From: Pseudomonas sp. CC120222-01a
GTDB lineage: Bacteria; Pseudomonadota; Gammaproteobacteria; Pseudomonadales; Pseudomonadaceae
Reading direction: 5' to 3'
Length of the DNA stretch: 64,000 bases
Assembly: GCF_003097235.1 (NCBI RefSeq)
Contig: NZ_QEQQ01000017.1
Span: 62,001-126,000 of the forward strand
Part shown: in pieces, positions 35,634 through 44,670 of the stretch
How positions within the stretch are numbered: position 1 is the stretch's first letter
How the letters are laid out: each line of letters opens with the position of its first letter
Notes under the pieces: model-generated
Told to the model about the DNA's origin: nothing
The model's database searches: none
The model's input: the letters and a program-made list of their open reading frames with translations, nothing else
Program-made: the position numbers and the translations under genes

Positions 35634-37136
35634 TCAGATCTCAATCGCCCCACTGACCAACCCATACACCGCAATCACGGCCCCCAGCACCACCACAGCA
35701 AACACAACTCGCTCGAAACCATTGAACACCTGCCGCTGCTGCTCCATCCTCGCCTTGAAATACAGCACTGTCCCCGGCCCATAGATCACGGCCGATAGCA
35801 GCAGATATTTCATCCCTCCCGCCCACACCATCAATACCGCATAGGCCGTCGCCAGCAAGGCGATCAGCAGATCCTTGCCACGCTCTCGGGCGTCGTTTTC
35901 ATAGGTCTCGCGGCTGGATGCCAGCTTCAATGCATAGGCTGCCACCAACAGGTACGGGATCAGCGTCAGCGAACTGGTCAACTCCAGCGCCAAGGTGAAG
36001 GCGTACTCGGTGAACCAGGTCAGCAACAGGAACAACTGCACGAACAGCGTGGTCAGCCACAGCGCTGCCGAGGGCACCTTGTGCGGGTTCTCATGGGTGA
36101 GGAAGGCCGGCATGGCCTGGTCATGAGCAGCGCTGTACAGCACCTCGGCGGCGAGCAATGTCCACGAAAGGTAAGCGCCGAGCACCGAGACGATCAGCCC
36201 GATGCTGATGAAGATCGCCCCCCAACGCCCGACAATGGCCTCCAGCACGCCGGCCATCGACGGTTGGCGCAAGCCGGCAAGCTCCGGGCGCAGCATCACG
36301 CCGTAGCTGAGCAGGGTGATCAGCACCAGCAGGCACAGCACGCCGATGAAGCCGAGCACCGTGGCGATGCCGACGTCACGCCGATTGCGTGCATAGCGCG
36401 AATAGACGCTGGCGCCTTCGATGCCGAGAAACACGAACACGGTGACCAGCATGGTGCTGCGCACCTGCTCGAACAGGGATTCGGTCGGTGGCAGCATCTC
36501 GGCGGCGGCATGCCCGACCCGGCCATAGTCGTCCAGGTGGGCCAGATCGGCGGCTGGGCCAGCTGCGGCGGTACCCCAGAAGTTCAGCGAAAACAGCTCG
36601 CTGTCGAAGGCGGCAACGATCACTACGATGAACACCAGGATCGGGATCATCTTCGCCACCGTGGCGATGGTGTTGATCGCGGCGGCCTGCTGTACCCCGC
36701 GCAGCACCAGGAAGTGGAAGGCCCACAGCAGCACCGAGGAAACCGCGATGGCGGCCACCGTGTTGCCTTCGCCGAACACCGGGAAGAAGGCGCCGAGGGT
36801 GGATTTGATGAGGATGAAGTAGGAGACGTTGCCAATGCAGGTGCCGGCCCAGAAGCCGAATGCCGAGGCAAAACCCAGGTAGCTGCCGAAGCCGGCGCTG
36901 GCGTAGGCGTAGATCCCGGAGTCGAGGTCGGGGCGGCGGCGGGCGAGGGTCTGGAACACGAAGGCCAGCATGAGCATGCCGAAGCCGGCGATGCACCAGG
37001 CGATGATCGCGCCCAGGCCGCCAGTGGCGCGGCCGAAGGTGGCCGGGAGGGAGAAGATGCCGGCACCGACCATCGAGCCGACGACCAGGGCGGTGAGCGC
37101 CCAGACGTTGAGTTTGCCTTCCGTTGCGGTGGTCAT
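35634..37136 (-). CDS. Basic amino acid/polyamine antiporter (APA family, ArcD-like)
   Basis: 500 residues with about twelve to thirteen hydrophobic helices and the APC opening (LTALVVGSMVGAGIFSLPATFG) that binds the amino acid backbone. Resembles arginine:ornithine antiporters and related basic amino acid carriers of the inner membrane. It converges with the ArgE-like gene, so it could import a basic or N-acylated amino acid or export the product. ATG 37136 follows AGGGAGAGC. Confidence 0.9.
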   Translation of the reverse strand: MTTATEGKLNVWALTALVVGSMVGAGIFSLPATFGRATGGLGAIIAWCIAGFGMLMLAFVFQTLARRRPDLDSGIYAYASAGFGSYLGFASAFGFWAGTCIGNVSYFILIKSTLGAFFPVFGEGNTVAAIAVSSVLLWAFHFLVLRGVQQAAAINTIATVAKMIPILVFIVVIVAAFDSELFSLNFWGTAAAGPAADLAHLDDYGRVGHAAAEMLPPTESLFEQVRSTMLVTVFVFLGIEGASVYSRYARNRRDVGIATVLGFIGVLCLLVLITLLSYGVMLRPELAGLRQPSMAGVLEAIVGRWGAIFISIGLIVSVLGAYLSWTLLAAEVLYSAAHDQAMPAFLTHENPHKVPSAALWLTTLFVQLFLLLTWFTEYAFTLALELTSSLTLIPYLLVAAYALKLASSRETYENDARERGKDLLIALLATAYAVLMVWAGGMKYLLLSAVIYGPGTVLYFKARMEQQRQVFNGFERVVFAVVVLGAVIAVYGLVSGAIEI

Positions 37137-37250
37137 CGGGCTTGCTCTCCCTTGCGCTGAAGGGTTGAGTAAAGACCGAGGCTAGACGGTGTGCCAGGCG
37201 ATTGTGTTGCCGAACCGCCGGGAAGGGGCCGCAGCGCGGCCCCCGGCAGT

Positions 37251-38519
37251 TTAGAAGGTTGCCTTGACCTGCAGGCCGAAGACCAGCGCGTTGTCGATGT
37301 CCTTCCCGGAGAACGCCCCTGGCTCGATGATGTACTGCACATCCGGGCGCAGGTTCAGCCACGGCGTGGCCTGGTAGCCATAGCTCAGTTCGACCAACTG
37401 CTCGGCATTGTCGATGTTGGGGAACTGCTGCCCGGCATTGAATGCGGCGTCTTCCAGCACATCGCGGCTACGTGGGTTCGGCACGGCGCGGCCATAGCCC
37501 AGGGCCACGGTATCGCGCGGGCGGCCTTCGAACGGCTTGTACAGCACCACCCCGGCGCCATACCACTTGGTGAACGGCGAGGCGGCCTCGCTCGCTGCCG
37601 AGTACTGGCCGAAGGCGTGCAGGCTGCGGCCCGGCGAGCCGGCGTCGTTCCACACGGCCTGGTCGACCAGCAGGTAGTGGCCACCGCGACCGGACACTTC
37701 CTTGCTGCTGTCGACGCGCTTCACGTCGGAGCTGTCGTAGTAGTAACCCAGCTTGTACTCGCCCGGCAGTTCGCCCTGCAGCTTGTACACCAGTTCCACA
37801 GGCACCACGGTGCCGGTGGTGTGCTTGGGCCCCAGGTGCCAGGCGCGGCTGGAGTTGCCGTTGCTTTCCGGGTCGACGTTGAATGCTGCCACGCGCAGCT
37901 GCCAGGACGGCGACAGGTCGTACTTCACGCGCACGCCGAGGTGGGCGTTGGGGTAGTTGGTCCAGCCGCTGCCGCCGGACATGTTCAGCGGGTGGCCGCA
38001 GAAGCCGGCGTTCATGAAGTTGCACAGGATGCCGCTGTCGAGGCCGCCGAGGTCGTTGCCCATGGCCATGTAGCCGAGCTTGACGTTGAGCGCCGGGGTG
38101 AACAGGGTGCGCTCGTAGCTCAGTTCGGTCAGGCGGGTGTACAGGCCACCGTAGTTTTCCTGGATCGGCAGGCGGTTGCCGACCAGGTCTTCCGAGGCGC
38201 TGTTGCCGCGGCGGTCGTTGATGGTCAGCTGGACCTTGCCGCCGTTTTCCAGGCCGTACAGTTTCGACAGGTCGAACTGTGCGCCGAGCTTGATGTTCTG
38301 CGAATAGCGCGCCGAGCGGTGCAGACCGCCGTGGGCGTTGTACGCGGTTTCACCGCTGTAGTCGCCGGTGATCTTGACGCCGTCTTCTTCGAGCTGGTGA
38401 CGCAGGCCGCCCCAGTCACCGGTCATGGTGCTGCGGTTGAGCAGGTCGCCGTCGGCCAGGGCGGTGGTGCTGGCCAGGGCCAGAAGCAGGGTTGGGGTGA
38501 TGCGGATTGCGGATGGCAT
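37251..38519 (-). CDS. oprB: OprB-family carbohydrate porin
   Basis: 422 residues: signal peptide (residues ~1-22, ending ALA), then LNRSTMTGDWGGLRHQLEEDG, the classical N-terminus of mature OprB, and a long beta-barrel ending with VKATF. OprB allows entry of glucose and other sugars through the outer membrane. ATG 38519 with a GAGACA site. It lies downstream of gcd on the same strand (111-bp gap with a REP pair), matching its use in glucose uptake and periplasmic oxidation. Confidence 0.92.
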   Translation of the reverse strand: MPSAIRITPTLLLALASTTALADGDLLNRSTMTGDWGGLRHQLEEDGVKITGDYSGETAYNAHGGLHRSARYSQNIKLGAQFDLSKLYGLENGGKVQLTINDRRGNSASEDLVGNRLPIQENYGGLYTRLTELSYERTLFTPALNVKLGYMAMGNDLGGLDSGILCNFMNAGFCGHPLNMSGGSGWTNYPNAHLGVRVKYDLSPSWQLRVAAFNVDPESNGNSSRAWHLGPKHTTGTVVPVELVYKLQGELPGEYKLGYYYDSSDVKRVDSSKEVSGRGGHYLLVDQAVWNDAGSPGRSLHAFGQYSAASEAASPFTKWYGAGVVLYKPFEGRPRDTVALGYGRAVPNPRSRDVLEDAAFNAGQQFPNIDNAEQLVELSYGYQATPWLNLRPDVQYIIEPGAFSGKDIDNALVFGLQVKATF

Positions 38520-38546
38520 TGCTGTGTCTCGTGTTGTTTTCGGGGG

Positions 38547-38621
38547 GCCATTCGCGAACAAGCCCGCTCTCATCAGGATCAGCAGAGAACCTGTGGGAGC
38601 GGGCTTGCCCGCGAATGCAGC
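38547..38621. repeat. Class 2 REP pair between gcd and oprB
   Basis: Inverted copies ATTCGCGAACAAGCCCGCTC and GAGCGGGCTTGCCCGCGAAT, separated by ~30 bp. They may stabilise the upstream gcd message or separate expression of the two genes. Confidence 0.85.
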
Positions 38622-38630
38622 GACGCGGTC

Positions 38631-41048
38631 TTACGGCAGGGCGTAAGAAATCACGTAGTCGCCACGATCAGTCGACTGGCGCGCACCGCCAGCGGTGATC
38701 ACCACGTACTGTTTGCCGGTCTTCGGCGAAACGTAGGTCATCGGGCCACCCTGGCTGCCGACAGGCAGGCGGGCTTTCCAGATTTCGTTACCGTTGCTGC
38801 TGTCGTAGGCGCGCAGGTAGAAGTCCTGGGTGCCGGCGATGAACACCAGGCCGCCTTGGGTCGACAGGGTGCCGCCGAGGGTCGGCAGGCCGATCTTGAT
38901 CGGCAGGTGCATGCGGATGCCCAGGGGGCCGGTGTCTTCCACGGTACCGACCGGTACCTGCCAGGCGATCTGGCGGGTCTTCATGTCGATGGCGGTCAGG
39001 GTGCCGAATGGCGGCGCCTGGCACGGGATGCCGGCAACCGACAGGAAGCGGTTCTTGTTCACTGCGTACGGGGTGCCCTTGAGCGGTACAGCGCCCATGC
39101 CGGTGTTAAGTGCTTCACCGCCGGAGGCTGCGTCACCCTTGTTCTGCGATGGGATCATCTGGATCCACAGGCCCAGGCGCATGTCGTTGACGAAGATGAA
39201 GCCATGCACCGGGTCGGTGGAGAGGCTGCCCCAGTTCATGCCACCCAGCGAACCCGGGAAGCTCAGCGACAGGTCGGTACCCGGCGCGGTGTACAGGCCG
39301 TCGTAGCGCATCTTCTTGAAGTCGATACGGCACAGCAGTTGGTCGTACGGCGTGGCACCCCACATGTCTGATTCGCTCAGGGTCTGCGCGCCGATCTGCG
39401 GCATGCCTACCGATTTGGGCTGGGTCGGGGAGTACGGCTCGTTGGGGATGTTGCTTGGCTTGACCGGCACTTCGTCGACCTGGGTCAGCGGTTTGCCGGT
39501 GGCGCGGTCGAGCACGTAGATCTGCCCGGCCTTGGTACCGATCACCACGGCAGGCACGGACTTGCCGTCGTCCTTGGTGAAGTCGATCAGGCTTGGCTGC
39601 ATCGGCAGGTCGAAGTCCCAGAGGTCGTTGTGCACGGTCTGGAAGACCCACTTCTGGTTACCGGTGGTGGCGTCCAGGGCCAGCACGGAAGCACCGTAGG
39701 TGTGGTCCAGCTTGCTGCGTTCAACGCCATAGATGTCGGTGGACGACGAGCCCATTGGCAGGAACACGGTGTTCATTGCCGGGTCGTAGGACATCGGTGC
39801 CCAGCTGTTCGGAGTGCTGCGCACGTAGGTGTTGTCACCTTCCGGCGCCTTGCGGTCTTCCGGGTTGCCCGGGTCGAAGGCCCAGCGCATTTCACCGGTG
39901 ATCACGTCGAAACCACGGATCACGCCGCCTGGCATGTCGGTCTGGACGTTGTCGGCGACGCGGCCGCCAACCACCACGGTGGTACCGGCCATCAGCGGTG
40001 CGGAGGACAGCTGGTAGTAGGAGTCCGGCACGTTACCCAGGCCGGCCATCAGGTTGACCTGGCCGTTGTTGCCGAAGCCCTGGCAGAACTGGCCGTTGTC
40101 GGCGTCAACAGCGATCAGGCGACCGTCGATGGTGTTGGTCAGCAGGCGACGCTGGCAATTGGCACCGGCTGCGACGCTGCCGCCGGTGATTGGCGAGCTG
40201 TTCGGCTGGGTCGGCTGGGCGATCGCGGCGGTGGCGTCGAAGTAGGCCATGCCACGGCAACGCTGCCAGACCTTGGACTGGGCGTTGATTTCGTTCTTCC
40301 ACAGCTCTTTGCCGGTGTCGGCATCGAGGGCGATCAGGTTGTTGTGCGGGGTGCAGATGAACACCTTGTTGCCGATCTGCAGCGGGCTCAGCTGGTCTTC
40401 GGCACCGTTGCCGTCGCTGATGGCGACGTCACCGGTGTGGTAGGTCCAGGCCACCTTGAGCTTGTTGACGTTGTCGCGGTTGATCTGGTCCAGCGCGGCG
40501 AAGCGGCTGCCACCTTCGGTGTTGCCGTAGTGGGCCCAGTCCTTCTGCTCCTTGCCGGCTTCGACCGGGGTCATGCCCGGGCCTTTGCCGGTGGGAGCAA
40601 CACTTGGGTGGGCGACGAACATGTTGCCGGCAGCGATCACCAGCACCACGGCCAGCACGCCGGCGATGCCGTAGGCACCACGGCCGGCGCTGGCGCCATT
40701 GGCACGGGCGAGCATCGGGTAGACCAGCGCCACCACCATGCCGATCGCGCCGAACATGAACAGGCGCGAGAACAGTGGCCAGAACACCAGGCCGGCGTCG
40801 ACCAGTGCCCAGATCGCGGTACCGACCAGGAACGCCGCGTACAGCCAGGCGCCGGCCTGCTTGCGGCGAGCGATGAGAATACCGGCGATGGCCATGGCCA
40901 GGCCACCGATCAGGAAGTACCAGGAACCGCCCAGGCCGGCGAGCTTGATGCCGCCAGCAGCCAGGAGCAGGCCGAGCAGGGCGACGATCACGCCCAAGCC
41001 GACCAGGATGATGTTTGTGGCGCCAGAGGCGCGCGGTGTTTCGTTCAT
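38631..41048 (-). CDS. gcd: Membrane-bound PQQ-dependent glucose dehydrogenase
   Basis: 805 residues. Five hydrophobic helices occupy the first ~150 residues, followed by a large periplasmic eight-bladed propeller domain that holds pyrroloquinoline quinone. Seen: KDWAHYGNTEGGSRFAALDQI at the domain start, repeated W-motif blades such as TGNQKWVFQTVHNDLWDFDLP and the C-terminal blades MKTRQIAWQVPVGT. The enzyme oxidises glucose to gluconolactone on the periplasmic side and feeds electrons into ubiquinone. First gene of a gcd-oprB pair. A near-palindrome lies 45-61 bp upstream of its ATG. Confidence 0.96.
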   Translation of the reverse strand: MNETPRASGATNIILVGLGVIVALLGLLLAAGGIKLAGLGGSWYFLIGGLAMAIAGILIARRKQAGAWLYAAFLVGTAIWALVDAGLVFWPLFSRLFMFGAIGMVVALVYPMLARANGASAGRGAYGIAGVLAVVLVIAAGNMFVAHPSVAPTGKGPGMTPVEAGKEQKDWAHYGNTEGGSRFAALDQINRDNVNKLKVAWTYHTGDVAISDGNGAEDQLSPLQIGNKVFICTPHNNLIALDADTGKELWKNEINAQSKVWQRCRGMAYFDATAAIAQPTQPNSSPITGGSVAAGANCQRRLLTNTIDGRLIAVDADNGQFCQGFGNNGQVNLMAGLGNVPDSYYQLSSAPLMAGTTVVVGGRVADNVQTDMPGGVIRGFDVITGEMRWAFDPGNPEDRKAPEGDNTYVRSTPNSWAPMSYDPAMNTVFLPMGSSSTDIYGVERSKLDHTYGASVLALDATTGNQKWVFQTVHNDLWDFDLPMQPSLIDFTKDDGKSVPAVVIGTKAGQIYVLDRATGKPLTQVDEVPVKPSNIPNEPYSPTQPKSVGMPQIGAQTLSESDMWGATPYDQLLCRIDFKKMRYDGLYTAPGTDLSLSFPGSLGGMNWGSLSTDPVHGFIFVNDMRLGLWIQMIPSQNKGDAASGGEALNTGMGAVPLKGTPYAVNKNRFLSVAGIPCQAPPFGTLTAIDMKTRQIAWQVPVGTVEDTGPLGIRMHLPIKIGLPTLGGTLSTQGGLVFIAGTQDFYLRAYDSSNGNEIWKARLPVGSQGGPMTYVSPKTGKQYVVITAGGARQSTDRGDYVISYALP

Positions 41049-41093
41049 GCCAGGGATCTCAGCAGGTGGAATGTGCGCAGTTTAAGCCCTTAG

Positions 41094-41109
41094 CTTGCTA
41101 ATTAACAAG
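41094..41109. promoter_or_regulatory. Candidate operator upstream of gcd
   Basis: Sixteen-base near-palindrome CTTGCTAATTAACAAG (one mismatched pair), 45-61 bp before the gcd start in an AT-rich tract. Size and place suit a dimeric regulator. Which regulator binds is unknown. Confidence 0.4.
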
Positions 41110-41266
41110 TTGGTACATAATTTCATGGGGCTGATTGTCGCAGGGCTGAACTTGCGAAGATGTGGCTAAAAGCTTAGATCAGGCATTCAAAATTGCATTA
41201 AACGCGGTGTTTATCCGATATATAAAATTGACCGCCTAGACTTTTGTAGCATGACCGTTGGGTGCC

Positions 41267-41620
41267 TCAATGCGTCGGCCACGGCGAGTCGATGCCATAG
41301 AACGCGGCAAGCCAGATAGTCGGCTGCCCTTGGGCCGTCCATTCCACGCGATGACGGCAATGCGCCGGAATATCCACGCAGTCGCCCGGCACCAGCAAGC
41401 GGGTGTAGTCCTCGTGCTCAAGGCGCAGCCCGGCGCTGCCAGTCAAAAGCATGATCCATTCGCCTTCGGCCTGGTCGTACCAGAACCCGGGTGGGCTGGC
41501 CTGGCCGCAGGAAACGATGCGTTCGATGCGCAGGCCGGGGCGCCGCAGCAGTTCATCGACCCGCTCGGCAGCGGCAGGGTCGCAATGGGGGAGGGCGTTG
41601 AGCAGGTTGGTGAGGGGCAT
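41267..41620 (-). CDS. Single-domain cupin protein
   Basis: 117 residues forming one cupin barrel: WYDQAEGEWIMLLTGSAGLRLEHE (motif 1) and LVPGDCVDIPAHCRHRVEWT (motif 2 with two histidines). The first cupin histidine pair of motif 1 is replaced by E/W, so metal binding may be reduced. ATG 41620 selected by homology to family N-termini and GAGAACGG upstream; the frame runs much further upstream through the divergent LysR. Function unknown; may be a small sugar- or hormone-type isomerase relative. Confidence 0.8.
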   Translation of the reverse strand: MPLTNLLNALPHCDPAAAERVDELLRRPGLRIERIVSCGQASPPGFWYDQAEGEWIMLLTGSAGLRLEHEDYTRLLVPGDCVDIPAHCRHRVEWTAQGQPTIWLAAFYGIDSPWPTH

Positions 41621-41738
41621 GGGCCGTTCTCGTGCTGGTGGAGGTGCTTCCACTATGGACCTGATCGCTCTGTCGTGCGCTTCTTGACCCGCTTCGTGGT
41701 TTGTAGGACTGTTCCGAGATTTGAGAATCGGGGTATCC

Positions 41739-42638
41739 ATGGACAAGCTCCTGGCGATGAGGATGTTCACCACGACAGTCGATGCCCAGGGCTTTTCAGC
41801 GGCAGCGCGCAGGCTCGGCGTCGCCACCTCTTCGGTGACGCGCCTGGTCGATGGGCTGGAGTCGGAGCTCGGCACGACCTTGCTCAACCGCTCCACGCGC
41901 CAGGTCAGCCTGACCGAAGCGGGCGCACGTTACTACGCCCGGGCAAAGGAAATCTTCGATGCGCTGGACGAGGCCGATGCCAGCGTCGCCGACCGTGGCG
42001 ATGAGCCGGTCGGCGTGCTGCGCCTGTGCTTGCCTGTGGAGTTCGGCCGCCGCGTGATCGCACCGCACCTGGGGCCTTTCCTGGCCCGCCACCCGTCGCT
42101 GGAGCTGGACATCGACATGAGCGACCGGCTCGATGACCTGCTCGACGGCCGCTACGACCTGTCCATTCGCCTCGGCGACCCATCACCGCACGACGAACTG
42201 GTGTGCCGGCCACTCGGCCGCTTCCAGCGCTGGCTGGTGGCAAGCCCCGATTACCTGGCCAGGCGCGACGCGCTGCTGCATCCCGAGCAGTTGCTGCAGC
42301 ACGCCTGCCTGCGTTTTCGCTACGGGCAGAAGGCGCGCGCCTGGCGCCTGCAGCGGGCCGATGAGGCACTGGAACTGGACGTGAGCGGGCCGTTGCGCAG
42401 CGCCAATGCCGACCTGTTGCGCGAAGCGGCACTGGCCGGCAGCGGCATCGCCTTGCTGGCTGACTGGCTGGTGCGCGAGGATGTGGCGGCCGGGCGCCTG
42501 CAGCGGGTGTTTGCAGACTGGCAGGTCAGCCCCGGCACCGCCAACGACAGCATCAATGCCTTGTATTTGCCCAACCATCGCGGCTCTCGGCGGGTCAACG
42601 CGTTCATCGGCTTTTGCGAAGGCCTGCTCAAACCCTGA
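41739..42638 (+). CDS. LysR-family transcriptional regulator (AaeR/DmlR-like)
   Basis: 299 residues. HTH region MDKLLAMRMFTTTVDAQGFSA ... ATSSVTRLVDGLESELGTTLLNRSTRQVSLTEAG is typical of the CrgA/DmlR/AaeR branch. Effector domain follows (VGVLRLCLPVEFGRRVIAPHL). ATG 41739. It lies 114 bp in front of an MFS exporter gene on the same strand and divergent from the cupin gene; either may be its target. Confidence 0.92.
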   Translation: MDKLLAMRMFTTTVDAQGFSAAARRLGVATSSVTRLVDGLESELGTTLLNRSTRQVSLTEAGARYYARAKEIFDALDEADASVADRGDEPVGVLRLCLPVEFGRRVIAPHLGPFLARHPSLELDIDMSDRLDDLLDGRYDLSIRLGDPSPHDELVCRPLGRFQRWLVASPDYLARRDALLHPEQLLQHACLRFRYGQKARAWRLQRADEALELDVSGPLRSANADLLREAALAGSGIALLADWLVREDVAAGRLQRVFADWQVSPGTANDSINALYLPNHRGSRRVNAFIGFCEGLLKP

Positions 42639-42752
42639 TCCCCTGTCGTTGCGCCTTGCGCAAAGCCTCGTTGCGCCGGGGCCGGATTCTCTCGCAGGCA
42701 AGCGCTCGGTAAGGTGCCTGGCATATTCCAACCCGATGCCGAGGTCCCTCGC

Positions 42753-43952
42753 ATGAATCCCTCCCTTGCTGCTGCCCAGCCAGCCCATGCCGGCCTGAGC
42801 CGTGCCCTGGTCGCGCTGCTGGCGTTCTGTTGTGGCGCGATCGTCGCCAATATCTACTACGCGCAGCCCATCGTCGGGCTGATCGCCCCGGACCTGGGGC
42901 TGTCCACTGAGCGCGCCAGCCTGATCGTGTCGCTGACCCAACTGGGCTACGCACTGGGCCTGCTGTTGCTGGTGCCACTGGCAGACCTGGTGGAAAACCG
43001 CCGTTTGATGATCATCACCGCCGTGCTGGCCTGCGTCAGCCTGTTGCTGGCGGGGACCAACAGCAGCGGCCAGGGGCAACTGTTCCTGGTCTATGCCTTG
43101 CTGATCGGTTTCAGTTCGGTGGCTGTGCAGATGCTCATTCCGCTGGCCGCGCACCTTGCGCCTGAGCAACAGCGCGGGCGGGTGGTCGGCAACATCATGG
43201 GCGGCCTGCTGCTAGGCATTCTGCTGGCGCGGCCGTTGTCTAGCCTGGTCGCCGACCACTTTGGCTGGCGCACGGTATTCATCGGCGCTGCTGGCCTGAT
43301 GTTGGCAATCATCCTGTTGCTGGCGCTGACCCTGCCGCGTCGGGTGCCTGAGCACAAGGCGAGCTACGCCGGGCTGATGCTGTCGTTGGTCGCCTTGCTG
43401 CGCCAATACCCGGTGCTGCGCCAGCGCTCGCTGTACCAGGCGTTGATGTTCGCGGCTTTCAGCCTCTACTGGACTGCGGTGCCGCTGGCCCTGGCCAACG
43501 AGCATGGCCTGTCGCAAAGCCAGATCGCCTTGTTCGCCCTGGTCGGCGCGGTGGGTGCCATTGCTGCACCGATGGCGGGCCGCCTGGCCGATGCCGGTCA
43601 TGCCCGTGCCGGCTCGTTGCTGGCCCTGGTGTTGGCGCCGCTGGCGCTGCTGATGGGACTGACCACGCCCGGCTACAGCGTGATCGGCCTGGGGCTGACT
43701 GGGGTGCTGCTGGATTTTGCAGTGCAGATGAACATGGTCATCGGCCAGCGCGAAGTCTATGCACTGGACCCGGCCAGCCGCGGGCGGCTGAATGCGCTGT
43801 ACATGACCAGCATCTTCCTGGGCGGTGCAGCGGGGTCGGCGGTGGCCAGTGCGGTATTTGCCCAACAGGGTTGGCACGGTGTGGCGCTGGTGGGGGCGGC
43901 TCTGCCGGGCGTGGCTCTGGTGGCCTTCCTGCTGGCCTCGCGGCGAGGGTAA
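42753..43952 (+). CDS. MFS transporter (drug/arabinose exporter-like)
   Basis: 399 residues, about twelve hydrophobic helices. Start region CCGAIVANIYYAQPIVGLIA is typical of a broad MFS exporter subgroup (YgaY/AraJ-like). Between helices two and three lies LADLVENRRLMI, the signature loop. ATG 42753 has GAGGTCC upstream. Likely exports a small hydrophobic or sugar-like compound under control of the neighbouring LysR; substrate unknown. Converges with the LysE gene, 4 bp apart. Confidence 0.9.
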   Translation: MNPSLAAAQPAHAGLSRALVALLAFCCGAIVANIYYAQPIVGLIAPDLGLSTERASLIVSLTQLGYALGLLLLVPLADLVENRRLMIITAVLACVSLLLAGTNSSGQGQLFLVYALLIGFSSVAVQMLIPLAAHLAPEQQRGRVVGNIMGGLLLGILLARPLSSLVADHFGWRTVFIGAAGLMLAIILLLALTLPRRVPEHKASYAGLMLSLVALLRQYPVLRQRSLYQALMFAAFSLYWTAVPLALANEHGLSQSQIALFALVGAVGAIAAPMAGRLADAGHARAGSLLALVLAPLALLMGLTTPGYSVIGLGLTGVLLDFAVQMNMVIGQREVYALDPASRGRLNALYMTSIFLGGAAGSAVASAVFAQQGWHGVALVGAALPGVALVAFLLASRRG

Positions 43953-43956
43953 GCAC

Positions 43957-44568
43957 TTAGCGGCCCAGCGGCAAGGCCACGCCAATCAACGCGAACAGGC
44001 TCCCGCAGCAACGATTGAAGCCCTTGCCGCCCTTGGCCAGCCATGGCCGGATACGAAACGCCAGGCGCGCCAGCACGTACTCGACCACGCATTCCACGCT
44101 GGCAAAGGTCGCCGCCATGATCACGAACTGCAGCAACAGCCCACGCTGCGGGTCGATGAACTGCGGCAGGAAGGCGCCATAGAACAACAGCACCTTGGGG
44201 TTGGCGATCGCGGACAGCAGGCCTTGGCGGAACATCCCCAGGTTGCTCAGGCGGGCTGCACGCTCGGTCACCTCCAGATGCAGGGCAGGGCTGCGCCAGA
44301 GCTGAATGCCCAGCCACACCAGATAGGCGCCGCCCACCCACTTGAGCACGGTCAGTACCGAGGCTGAGGTCTGCAGTAGCGCCGTCAGTCCGAACATCGC
44401 CAGGGCAATCAGTGCACTGAAGCCGAACACCCCGCCAACAATGGTGAATAGCGTGCGCCGTGTGCCATACAGCGCGCCGTGGGTCAGGGCGAGCAGGCTG
44501 TTCGGACCGGGCGTCAGCGACAGGCCGATGCTCGCCAGCAGGTAGATCAACCAGGTATCCAGAGCCAT
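43957..44568 (-). CDS. LysE/RhtB-family amino acid exporter
   Basis: 203 residues, six predicted helices, and the LysE/Rht opening ASIGLSLTPGPNSLLALTHGA with the PGPN motif. Such proteins export amino acids or homoserine lactones through the inner membrane. ATG 44568. Divergent from the GlxA-type regulator gene (102-bp gap), which is the likely regulator of this exporter. Confidence 0.93.
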   Translation of the reverse strand: MALDTWLIYLLASIGLSLTPGPNSLLALTHGALYGTRRTLFTIVGGVFGFSALIALAMFGLTALLQTSASVLTVLKWVGGAYLVWLGIQLWRSPALHLEVTERAARLSNLGMFRQGLLSAIANPKVLLFYGAFLPQFIDPQRGLLLQFVIMAATFASVECVVEYVLARLAFRIRPWLAKGGKGFNRCCGSLFALIGVALPLGR

Positions 44569-44670
44569 GATGTGCGCCTTCGCTATTCAAGAGCGGCCAG
44601 TCTATGCGACGGCACTGCAAGTGAAGGGTATGATCTGGACATTCAATGGTGTTTTTTGGACCCGTTTTGA

